Source: Symbiodinium kawagutii | Taxonomy: Eukaryota > Sar > Dinophyceae > Suessiales > Symbiodiniaceae | NCBI GenBank assembly: GCA_009767595.1 | Contig: VSDK01027711.1 | Span: 69,899-133,898 of the forward strand | Direction of reading: 5' to 3' | Length of the DNA stretch: 64,000 nucleotides | Shown: in pieces, positions 38,105 to 50,100 of the stretch | How positions within the stretch are numbered: the stretch's first letter is position 1 | How the letters are laid out: each line of letters opens with the position of its first letter | Translations under genes and position numbers: made by a program | Notes under the pieces: model-generated | What the model was told of the DNA's origin: nothing | Databases searched by the model: none | What the model saw: the letters and a program-made list of their open reading frames with translations, nothing else

Positions 38105-41100
38105 GTACCTTGGTTTGGCCATTTGGAACAAGCAGCTGCTGTGGGTGTGGTTGTGATTGTGGTTGTGGTTGGTTATCGTTGTTGTTGGAGTTGTAGTGGT
38201 GGTTGTAGCCGCAGTACTTAGCTGCAGAGCAGCAGCAGCAGCAATAGCAGCGGTAGCAGTTTTGTCAATCATTACTAGTTGGGTTTTGGCACTACCCGTG
38301 CCATCTGAAGCTGTAAGTTTCCAAGCATACACCAGCCCTTCAAAATGATTCTCGTGGATAGGCCGTCCCAATGGAATGACCTTGGTTGGTTGGGGTGAGA
38401 GTTGACCATCGAGGAGCCTCTCCGGAGCCGTTCCGGGCACCGGAAATTGCCACCTGTTAGAGGGGCCAATGATTTTCAGATCATTAGAAGTTGGTATACC
38501 TAAATGTACTCAAACAAGAACCCTGTTAGAGGTAAATGTCATTTGGGGTTCTTGTTTGAGCACACCCGGACCATTTGCTTCGAAACGCAAGATGTATTTG
38601 GAAAGACCTATGCTATTGAGGATGAATTGCTTGAGAACATACGCGCCAGCTCGACAGGCACCTGTTGATAGCAACCCTGGATGTGGATCAAAGGCAGGAT
38701 TAATCAACATCATTGGTTACCAACACCATCCCCATCATCCCAAAAAGCAACACGTGACTTAAATTTTGTTGGCAGTTTCCCTTTCCCTTTTGTTGCTAGG
38801 GTTTGGGAGGATGTTCGATTCTAGGAGGAAAGGCTTCCAGGAGCACCGCCCCTCGAAACATTGAAGGGCTTACGGATCAACTGGCGCCAAAACCATCATG
38901 CCCACCCCGCATGTGCCCGCTGCAAGGTGGTTGATTGTTCTCACTGGTGATTTCTCTTTAAACTTGTCGACCAAGCCAATACTTGGCATCATTGACTGCT
39001 TGGCTAATCAGGGTTAAGCATTCATTGGTCTATGACTCAACAGTTGAGATGTTCATCCAATGCGTTTTGGCCTTTAACCACCATGAATCCTTCAGTGACC
39101 GATGGTACCAACGAAAGCATCGCTGGAGAATAGGCCACCCAAAACCAACCAACGACACCCTGGCGATATGCTGGCAGTTGAAAACATCATGAAGCATCAC
39201 TGACGTGACATCATCATTTCACTATCAACCATCATGAACACCAGTATTAGCCATAATTTTGCCTAGTATTCATCGTGGTTTCCACGAATTAAGCCTCATT
39301 TTGCCTAACCATCATTCACCTTGTTTCATATCTACCAGAACTCACCCCAGCATTTCACCCGGTTCCCAGCCATGAAACGTCCTCCTTTTCACCCAGGTAC
39401 CTCAGTGATCTATGCTCAAATTAAAGATGTTGCTGAGCAGGTGGCCTCCGCGTCGCCTGGAAGGGTCCCTGGAAGGGTCCCTGGAAGGGTTGCTTGGGGG
39501 TCGGCGGAGGTTGAGCATGGTTGAGAATGTGGCTTATTGTTCAACCCCGTGGTATACTGGTTTCAACTGAGAGTATATAGTTGCTCGGGTGTTGGTGCTG
39601 AGACATGTCTATGTATACATATATATATATATAGATAAGAGATTATACACACATAGCATACATGCATGAAATATCGTATGTCGTTTATCACATGTGTCGA
39701 GAAATGCACACGCATACGTATGATTGGTGTATTTATGAGTGCATGCATCAGTACGCATTCACATGCACACACATGGTCATTGTTGGTTTTCATCCTTTCG
39801 TGTGAAAGCGCAGCAATTTGCAAGGTTCTCTCAGTGAGGAAACTTTTGATGTCACGTGATTTTGCATCCAAGACTTTGCTACGACAGCGGGTGCATGCAG
39901 TAAGTGACGATCCATGCCATTCACAGTGAAGGCACTTGCTGTGGAGGAGGGATTCACATTGATAACTCGTACGAAGCCGCGGCCGTGCCTTGTTTTATCC
40001 ATCATTGACCGTGATTATGGCCATGATGGATCATCATAAACTATTACTATTATCCATTTTGCAGCCATTCTGAACCAGGACAAACCATTTAAACAGTTGC
40101 TTTGTTGACCATGAATACGATTGCCAATTGTTCACCATTATGAATGTTTGTGAAGGGGAACTATCTGTTATCAACGCGAAACACTACCAGTGCAAACCAT
40201 TATCAACCATGATCTAATCATCTATTCGTTCATGGATGTCATCAACTATCAATTGAACCATCATTCTAAAGCATCATTGAGTCCATGATAAAGCATCCCC
40301 GCTGTGATGAAGCCCAGTGGTGGTCAGTGATGATTCATGATGGTTAAATCATTATCAGGTTTAGGGATGAACAAATGTGAATCGAGCATCATCAACCATC
40401 AAACCATGGTACTACTGACGAATCCCATGGGGCCCAGCAGCCATGGTTTGTGGTATCATGATGTGGGATATCTACAAGGTCGGCCCCCAGCAGTTGTATA
40501 TGTTGGGCGATTACCCTTTATAACTGGGAGTTGACCCCACTTAAGTTCGGCAAATCAACCAATAGCTCTAAATGATTTGGGGCCCATCTTGTACAGATGA
40601 ATGGATTCTCAACCTGGGTGGGCCCCTAATCATTGAATATATCCACTGGGAATCCACTTATCAACTTAACGATCAACATCAATGGATTCTAAACCTTGTA
40701 TAGATATATCAACTGGTTACGGTTGAATCCATTGAATCAGCTGCAGGTGATATTCTTCAGCCTCACTTTCACCAGTGACGCCATTCTCTCAAAGACATGT
40801 CAGAAGGTCCCAAGCCGCGACCGATTCCGGTACCAGTGCTGCAATGGGTATAATCAACGAACCCAAGACCTTGCAGGCAAACGGCACATATTTTGCCATG
40901 TTGATTTTATTGTTTTCTATCTATCGTGATTCACTAAATTGTTTTATTCGTGTTAATTCAATTTGATTTTCTATTGTATTCAATCGCATTCTCACTTTGG
41001 GTGTCGCCAACTCGGGCGTATTTTTGGGATCGATGCACCTGAAATGGGAACATTTTTTGTTTTCTTTATTGTACGCTTTTATTTTTAGACATTTTCTTTC

Positions 41101-44100
41101 ATTATCTCATCAGCATGCATCGGCCATGAGTTTATCATGAGTTTATGACGTGTTGTATGTGGCTCCAGTCATCGTGTATTATCGTTAGCCAGTAGCAACC
41201 ATTCTTCATTTTCATTAATTACCCTTACCATGGTGTATGAGCGTAAGCCCATTCTTCGCCATTATGCACTTACAAAGCAATTAAGAAACCATGCATCACG
41301 GGTTGCTTTGGGAACTATTGACCCCCCAAAATTAACAAGTGCCATTTGCAAGACTCTAATCCTCTTTCGGATTGCTGCTGCAGACATGTGACCCTTTTGA
41401 GCTGCATAATATCGCTTCGGGAAATCACGTCAGGGGTTCATGAACCATAGAATTCATGATGCGTTGGCTCATCATTTTACCATACCATCAATCAATTGTC
41501 ATTCAATTCAACCATCACTTCTACCATCTGGTGGTCTCTCAAAGTAGGGAACCCTCAAGTTATGGATGGTTTATACCATAAATGCTTAATAAACGGGATG
41601 ATTTGGAGGTACCCCTATGACTTGAGAAACCACCATATCTGAAACATATCACGGCCAGTTCATCAACCATCAACCATTGGTTGGAGCAGCAGAACCAGGG
41701 CTTCAGACATCATTGATCCATGATTGAACCATCATTTAGCCACCATTTCACCATTGCAGCAAACTATGAACAATCATGACAAACGATTCTTGAGCATTAT
41801 AAACCATGGTTCGCAACATCATTCAACTACTTAACCACTACGTAACCATTACCTAACCACCACGTAACCATTACCGAACCACTACTTAACCAGCACTGAA
41901 CCCGTACTTAGCCACTACTTAGCCACTACTTAGCCACTACTTAACCATCATCTAACCATCACCACGGTGCACCACCCCCCCCACTTCCCTCACCAGAGCG
42001 GTGGCTCAACACTTTCCGTGCCCGTGGCCAGGTCTCCCGGAAATGTTGGCGCGTGGACCCCGACAATCCAGCGATCGCCTGCGATCCGGAGGCATAGCTT
42101 GGAGAGCTGGTGATGTCAGGGCTATAAGCTGGTTCTGGTGGTGCTTCAAGTGGTGGGTAGGTGGTGGTTCAAGTGGGAGTTCAAGTGGTTCGCTGAAAGA
42201 TTGTGAAGAAAGGAATGCTGATTGAATTGATGGTGGATGGTTGAATATGGTTGAACGATGGTCTAGTGATGGTTTACTGGTGGCCTGTTCTAGACTCTTT
42301 TGGGGTGAAAAGGGTTTGTGGCTTGAGGGGTTAGGTTGTTGGAGTTTATTGTTTTAGGATTTCAGAGTCTGTTTTTTGAAGTTTATGGTTTCTGAATTTT
42401 AGAGGTTGTTGTTTTGGAGTTTAGGTTTTTACGGTTTAGGCTGTTTGGGCTTCAGGCTTAAAACCTTGCTCATCATTGACAATTGTAGAATCATCGGTGT
42501 CAATCCTCCTCATTGGTCGTAATAATGAACCATCATGAACCATCATTACATTAATCATCACTAAGCAACATTCACCAGTTTGGACCTTTCTTAGCCATCC
42601 TGAACTACTGCAAAATGTCAGTAACCATCATGACTCGTTCATCATGCAAGTAAAACCAACAAGCCAACAACCTAACCTTTGGTCGACCATCATAAGTCAC
42701 ATCAATCATCGTTCGACCATCATAAACCAATCAGGGAACCAATCACTACTCATCATAAACCACTAATTGGTTGTAATCATCATTGACCATCACCAACCAT
42801 CATTAATTGACCATCATCAACCGCATTGCTTAATCATAGCCATCACTAATCATCATGAACCATCACATCATTTTCTGCCTTACTAACCAATCATCACGAA
42901 TCCTCACTAACCATCATAAACCATCACTAGCCATCATATTAACCATCAAATAATTCACTCTAAAACTGATAAACCACCATAAACCACTATAAAACTCATG
43001 GGTTCCAAGCATCATACCCACCATTGACTCCGTGATGCCAGGAGAAGGTCTATTTTCCAGAGGCGCGAATGGCCAAGGTCACAGGGGTTCCTCAGCTGCG
43101 ACCAGTGACCCACCTGGAGTGACCAACCTGGGCGGCTCCGCAAGTATTGGTTGGTTCAGATGATAGGTGGCTATGAGGTCAAATTTACTTACCAATCATG
43201 GGGGATAATAAGTGACCATTTTATAGGGAAATCAATGGTTAATGATGGGGGAACGAGGGGTACCGGGTTTTGACCCACAGCCAGGTTGACCAACGGTTGG
43301 GTGATTTTCTAGGGTGACCAGAGTGGGTTCATGAGCTGGCGACGGATTTTCGAGTGTTCGGATATGTTTTGTTTGGAGAACTAGTGGCTATGGCATGGCC
43401 GTTTTTTGCCATGGTGGTGGATGATCCTAGCGAACAAGTGCTAAGGATCATGCAAACTTGATGAGCAAAGCAGGTCACCATTCATGCTTACCCTGAATGG
43501 CGAGGAAGGTGGTTCAAGCAGAGATCTTACCATGAGGAATTGCGAAAGAGGGAAACGGCAGGTTGCGAACGGCTCAAATGTTGGGCTACGCTTCCAGTAA
43601 CCAGTATAGTAGGTACCAGGTGAAAGTGTTCACACCGCAGAACACCCTGTCACTAAGCTGCCGCACATTTGTTACAGTCAGCTGGAGGGGTCTTGAGCCA
43701 CCAGCGAGTAGATCATTCGCTCTTCGGTGTGGAAAGCATACAAGGATTTGTCACTTGCATGCCCCCAAGTTAATTAGAAACAGCTCGCTTGGAGCCCGGA
43801 GAATGCGAAGAGGAAGAAAGTTTTGAAACACAAACCAAAAACAAAGGAAAACAACAAGAAGCTCGACCGAAACTATGAACCGACCTGTCTATCATCCATG
43901 GCCTCCATCCCTTGCTTCTTTCTCATCTTTGAAGAGGACATCATAGGATCGTGTACAATCTTCCAAGTATAGTTCATCCTTCTAAACATCCAGAATTGGT
44001 GCTTCTCGGTATGTTTGGTCAATGAATTGCCCAATTGGGCGTCTGAGTGAACCCAATGTAGTACTAAGCCATTACGATCGCAACTCTCTTTGACAATCAA

Positions 44101-47100
44101 GGCCTCCAGGTCAGATCGTTTCTCTGCCCCTTTGATGGTCATCACAGGTTTTGACACCTTATCGTAGAAGTTGCGACTGTCTGAGACTAAAATAGCTGGT
44201 ACTTTCTTGGCATTTTCTTCCGGATCCCTCAGGTTGAGATGGTTCCCCAAAAGTTCTGACCATAGTATCCTCAGAAAAAGTAAATCGTCCTCGCACTCCA
44301 CTGCAGCCTTCGTTTCAGAAGCTCCCGGTGAGCGACAAGTACGGTCTATCTTTGAAGATCTCCATGACAAAACCGATACTGGAGCCTGTCCCCCTTGAAC
44401 GAGAACCGAATTGGACATACCAATCAATATCCCAGCAGTAGAAGACGAACCGTCCGGTCGATTAGCCCAACCAGCATCACACCATCCAACCATGGTCACC
44501 TCGTCCGAAAAAGAGTGAATTCTTAAGACGATGTTCTTGTCGTGCCGAATGGTGTAGACCAGTTTGTTCAGGTTGATGACATCTTGAACCGTACTCTTTG
44601 GTATTGAAGAAATCAAGTAACCCACATCAGCCGAGTAAAGAAAACCAACTTGTCCACAAAACCAACTCAAAGCTCCGAGGATAGATCTCATTTGCGATTT
44701 TTCTCCTTCTGTGGTTGGTGCCTCTCCCTGTCTACCTCGATCTTTGGAGAGGGTGATTTCGTGTATGGCATCTAAATAGGCATCTTGCGTGAGGTCAAAA
44801 CTATAATCAGCATGTTGAGTGATTTTTGTTCCACATTGAATGAATGGTGAAGATTCCCAGCTTCCCCATGTGAACCGCTTCTTGATCTTGTCAATGAGGT
44901 CCGAGTACAGTTTGTCATCATCCTTTCCCGCGAAGATAAAATCATCCACATGAGCACATATAGCCGACCGCAAGACATGTTCATCATCATAGTACACCCA
45001 TATACATGGATCCGAAAGAAGCCGTCGGTAACCGATTTCCTCCAAGAACTTGCATACCGTTTTGTACCAAAACAGTGGAGCTTGTACCAATCCATAAGCC
45101 GCTTTCCTCAATTTGCAAATGGTTTTGGGTGGTATATTCATCTCTAGGCACAATTCATCCGGTGGTATGCAAAGAAGGTCCTGTTCCGAGTAGACGTCAC
45201 CTTGTAGAAAAGCTCCTGTTACATCTCCCTTCTTCACCCGCAGTTTCTTGTTGGCGCACAACTGCAAAAAACATTGCCTACCAGCTCGAGAAACCACTGG
45301 TGCAGAAACTTCCCGGCACTCATACTGAGGATCTTGATATCCTTGAACTACGATGCGAGCTTTAGCCTTTTTGTTGCCATCATCATCCCACTTCCAAACC
45401 AATAGCCATCTCATCTTCATAGCTACTTCAGGTGAAGGTTGGAGGTGTTTTGGTAGAGCTTCTAGGCAACATTCTCGAACAAAGTTCCTGACCTCTTTGT
45501 CCTTTGAGTTCTTGAACTCAGCTCGCTCATCCGGGGAGAGAGTATGTTCTCGCACTTCGACCTGCTTCTTCTTGAGTTTGGAAACAACAAATGCTGTAGG
45601 ATCCCTGAAGAATGATTTCATCTGTCTATTGGAAGTTGGCATGTGTAATTCCAATGACACCATATTGTCTCCATCAGCCCAATAACATAGTTGTTGTTCC
45701 CCATGATGGTCAACCTTGGTACTCATAGCAGCCGACGATGATGTAGCCTTGGGTCCTCTTTGGGGTCGATCATATGGTGAAGGAGCCGCTCTTTTGTAAG
45801 TATGCCGTACTAAACGAGGTCGATCATCCCAGCTCATTTCATATTCTTCTGGTTGTGGTACTTCTTGAGTGATGTCCTCGAACATGTGCTTGTTAGGCTC
45901 CTTACATATCGATGTGATACTCCACGGTACTTGTAATGGTCCTTGTAACTCTTCATAGGCTATCTCTCTGGAAGAAGCAGGTCTCAACTGCGCCGAAGTC
46001 GCTTTCAAAAGACGGCCGTTTCGATGCAACCAGAAGACATCACTGGGTTCTAAACCTTGTTCAGTCTGTCTCGTTTCTGTAGCCAGAATTCTTGCTGGTC
46101 CTACGAATTTTCCTTTCCGAAATGGTTGCCCTCCGTCTTGTTTTCCGACTTGTACCCGCCAGTAGAATACCAAATCCCCCGGAGAATACATAGCTTGTTT
46201 CCTATAGCCCGCATGCATAGCCCGTGAAATTCTTTGTCTCGCTTGGGACTTCAGGAACTCGGTTTCTGCGACTAGCATCATCTTCTGCATCTCCCCGAAT
46301 CCCCCATCAGCATGTTGTTGAGCATAAATGGGAATTCCTTCGATCTTACTTTGAAACAGCCTACCCCACTCATCCGGAGATCTACCCATAGCATGTTGAA
46401 TAGGAGAGTAACCATTGTAGGTAGTCCTCACATTACTCGCCCAAATAGCCTTGCTAAAAAGTTCTTCAACAGGTTTTTCCGGAAACTCCTTGGTGAGGGC
46501 CGTGAGAATGTCTTTGATGATTCTAATCGAAACCTCAACCAGTCCTATCCTCCAGTGTGCCTCTGCAGGGATTTCTCCTGGTTCGATTCCCTCCGTCGAA
46601 AGGAAACTCTCTGCCGCTTTGCTCCGCCAAGCACCGCAGGGATCATACCGCAAAACTTCAGGTTTTCCATGATGTTGAACCCAATGTGTAAGAAACGCAC
46701 TTTTCAAAACTTCAAAGGGGGCCCCTTTACCCGGTAAGATCTGTCCCGTACGGTATCTCGTCCCTTCATCCACAAACAGGACAAACTTGACCACTTCATT
46801 GGTTTCCGGGTGGTGCCAATCCGCAACATCCGTTTGGACACCCTGCCACTTTTTGGGTATGAATTCCAAGGAAGCTGGTAGCCGAGCATCAGGTTTCTTC
46901 ATTTCTTCACAAACCGGACACTGGAAACTCTTGGCAACCGCAATGACATCTTTACTCACCCCTTTCTTTTGGAGAGCATGCACTAAATGTCGCGTGGAGC
47001 AATGACCAGTAACCGAGTGTATGTGTTTGATGTTTCTCAAAACTTTCTCGTGTTCTTCAGGCGATAAAGCCAAACCATGTTCGGTCTCCCGTTCATCAGA

Positions 47101-50100
47101 CAACCTCAACCCCGAATCATTGCAACCATGGTCGGTGTCCCGCTTACCAGTATCATCATGACAGCCGGTATCCGTCGCTTCACCAACATCATCCCCAAAG
47201 GAATAACCATGGTAGATTTCGTGGGCAACTTGGTTCCAATCTTCATGTTCCAACATCGTGTCAACAACTCTGGAAGCAAAACTGGAGTGTAAAATGCTGT
47301 GTGCTTGGCCCTTCCTCGGTCGCACGATCCATGTGCGTGGTTCCTTTGGCAGGGAAGGTTCATATGCTGGCTCATCCTGTGGCAAGAAGTAGCTATGGTC
47401 CATCCTTTACCCAACAACTCCTTGGTGTCACGAGTTTTCAAACCAACACGACAACCATGACAAGTGACTTTGGTTAAACCGCAATCTTTCACAAAATCTT
47501 GAATACAAGGCAGTTTCCAAGCTTCACATTTTTCACTCAACTCCCAGTGAACCTTACAACCAAACCGCAAAGCATACTTAGCAACTTCGATTCCTCCTTC
47601 ATACTCCTTGATCGCATACTTACGTTTTTCCTCAAGTTCCTGAATTTGTTTGGGGTTCCTTTGGTTCACATGCTGAAGTGGGCTGAATGGCCCACAATCA
47701 CAACTGATCCAAACATTTCGCGGTCTCATGTTTCGAATCAGTCTTCGGCAAGCATCGATTCCTGTTGGTTTGGTGAGATCGAAGCCGTTCCAAATGCTAC
47801 ATCGAAAACTCTGAGAGACTCCCAACCGATCATGAACCTCTTTACTTAGAACACTGCTTTCACTACAAGCAACTTCCATGAGTAAAGGTCTGTTGTGGCT
47901 AACAAGGTCATCCCAAATAGAAGCATGTTCACAACGATGAGGCAAACACTTTTGAAAAACCTTGGTGTCTTTTTCCGTGAAGTATGTCAACTCCCCCGGT
48001 GTCTCCTCGTCCGAGTCGTCTGTCATGTCTCCCGGCGAGATTTCATGCGACCCAGGTCTCGTGTCATCCCATCGTTCTCCTCGATCAACTCTGCCTTCTC
48101 CTTCCTGAGAAGTTCCAACTCTGCCTTCAACTGTGCGACCTGGCTGGATTCCGCTTCGCTCACCATGGAGAAGTCCGACGAAGCTGAGTGCTCGGAGAGC
48201 TTCGGACTGCCCTTCCGTGGTGTCGTGAACTTTGCTCTTCCACCTTTTCCACCCTTCGGTGGAGTTTCTGGGGCTCTCTCCTTCACGGCTTTGGCCCACT
48301 TCACCAACCTGGCCATGCGCCAGCATGTCGACTCCTCCTCGGAGATTGTCTGGCACCATTGAATGTATCCCGGGTTCTGGTGGTAGAGCTCGGCATAGGT
48401 CATGTCCGCATGTTGGCCGAAACCCACCACTTCCTCGTCCATGGGTGGATAACAGTCCAGAATCATCTTCTCCACCTTGGTGTAGAGGACTGGAATGGTA
48501 TCGTTGGCACCCACTTGAACTTGGTGGTCCCTGGCAAACTGTACCAGGTCGGCCTTCTTCCTTGAAGACTTCTTGAGAGCAAGAAGGCACCTTTGCATCT
48601 CGGTCCATGGGGTGTTCTGGTTCGCAGCTTTCAGCTCGGCCAGGCGAGCTCGCATCTGCAACACCGTCCATTGTTCTGGTACCCGTTCTCCCATCTTCTC
48701 CAAGGTCTTCATGAGATCGGCACGGGTGGTTGAAGGCATGACGACAAAACGAGGTGGTCACAGAATCGGAAACGAGCTTAGGAACTTGAAACCGAAAATC
48801 ACTAACAACATCACAACTTTCCTCTTCTTCTTCGCAAAACATGCACCTACTGCCAAAAATGGCTTGCAAACCGCATAGCTGACATGTTGCCAGCTCGGGA
48901 TCTGTGGAACATGTGTGTCCCTCATGTGCATGGCATGACTGTACATGAAACGTGTTTTGAAGCTCAAAAGATTTCTGACTTCTCTCCTGAACCGGAATTT
49001 CGTTTTTCCGTCCATAGCGCTCAGGAGAGTGCTGTCCCTATTCCTCTAGGCTTTCAAAACCTCGAAAAGGTGTGGCCATTTGTTTGGCTCCTTTGAGAAG
49101 GTCCTGGGTTAAACACATGGTGAGGTGACCATTCTCTTCCTCTTCGAGCTGAACAATTTTGGTGGGGTCCACCTTGGTAAAAATGCATTGTCCCGTTCGG
49201 AAATCAACAACAGATCCCAAAGCTTTCAAAGACTTGATGGAAATCAAAACTGGCTGATCCTCAGAATCATGAACATGGATGTGCATCTTACCCTTTTTGT
49301 TCCCCACCAACATGTCTACGGCAGCAGTGGAAAGGCATGTCTTTCGGTGGCCGTTCCCAAATTTAAAAGTCGGTCTGGCCTCAAGGTCTATGTCAACTCC
49401 GGTGTCACCTCTCAGCTGTTCATTCATCTTCATGATGGCCTCCACAGCCTGGATGGAGCCCAAACTTGAGGTGGCACCGCAGTCGATGATGCCTTTCCCG
49501 GATGCCACCAGATGTGGCAAAGAGACCAGGGCTTGCTGATCTCGGTCTGCTGGTCCTGCAAACTCGGTGGCCTCAAACACAATCTCCGCCGCTTCTCCAT
49601 CGGCGACCAGACTTTTGGAGCTCTGGTCCTTCTTGGGGCATTCAGAAGTGTAGTGGTCACCCTTGCATCGCAGACATCTTTCTTTTGCTCCCCCAGACGA
49701 GGAACCCTTGCCTTTCCCATTTCCATGTCCTTTTCCTTTTCCTCCCTTCCATGATGGTCTGTAGAACTGACGTCCCATCCGAAGTTCATGTTGTCTTTGG
49801 CGGGCATCACGAAGGGTTCTTCTCATCTTGTCAATGGTCGCAGCAGCTTCCATTGCTTCTTCCTCTGCTGCGGCATACGCCTCTTGGCTCTGCCAATCCT
49901 CCCCGAAGTCTGGTGTCTCTTCTTCTGCTGCTAGGCCTAGATCTTCCCATTCTTCTTCCTCAGTGGCATGGAATGCATGACCTTTGGCTTTGTCTCTTCT
50001 CATCAGGTCATCGTCACTCCACATTTCCTTCAGTGCCCTCTCCACTGAAGCCACTGAGAACTGTCCTCGAAGGTTCGCCAGGACGTTGTTCCTCTCCTGG

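Noticed and set aside
46560-46590. TGGTTCGATTCCC resembling a tRNA T-arm
   Set aside because: Lies inside the integrase coding region, and no acceptor or anticodon stems can be drawn around it.
47106-48869. A single 587-codon ORF beginning at 48869
   Set aside because: Its first 280 codons overlap ORF2 in another frame and look like a shadow of it (Gly/Arg/Ser-rich). The real start is the ATG at 48026.
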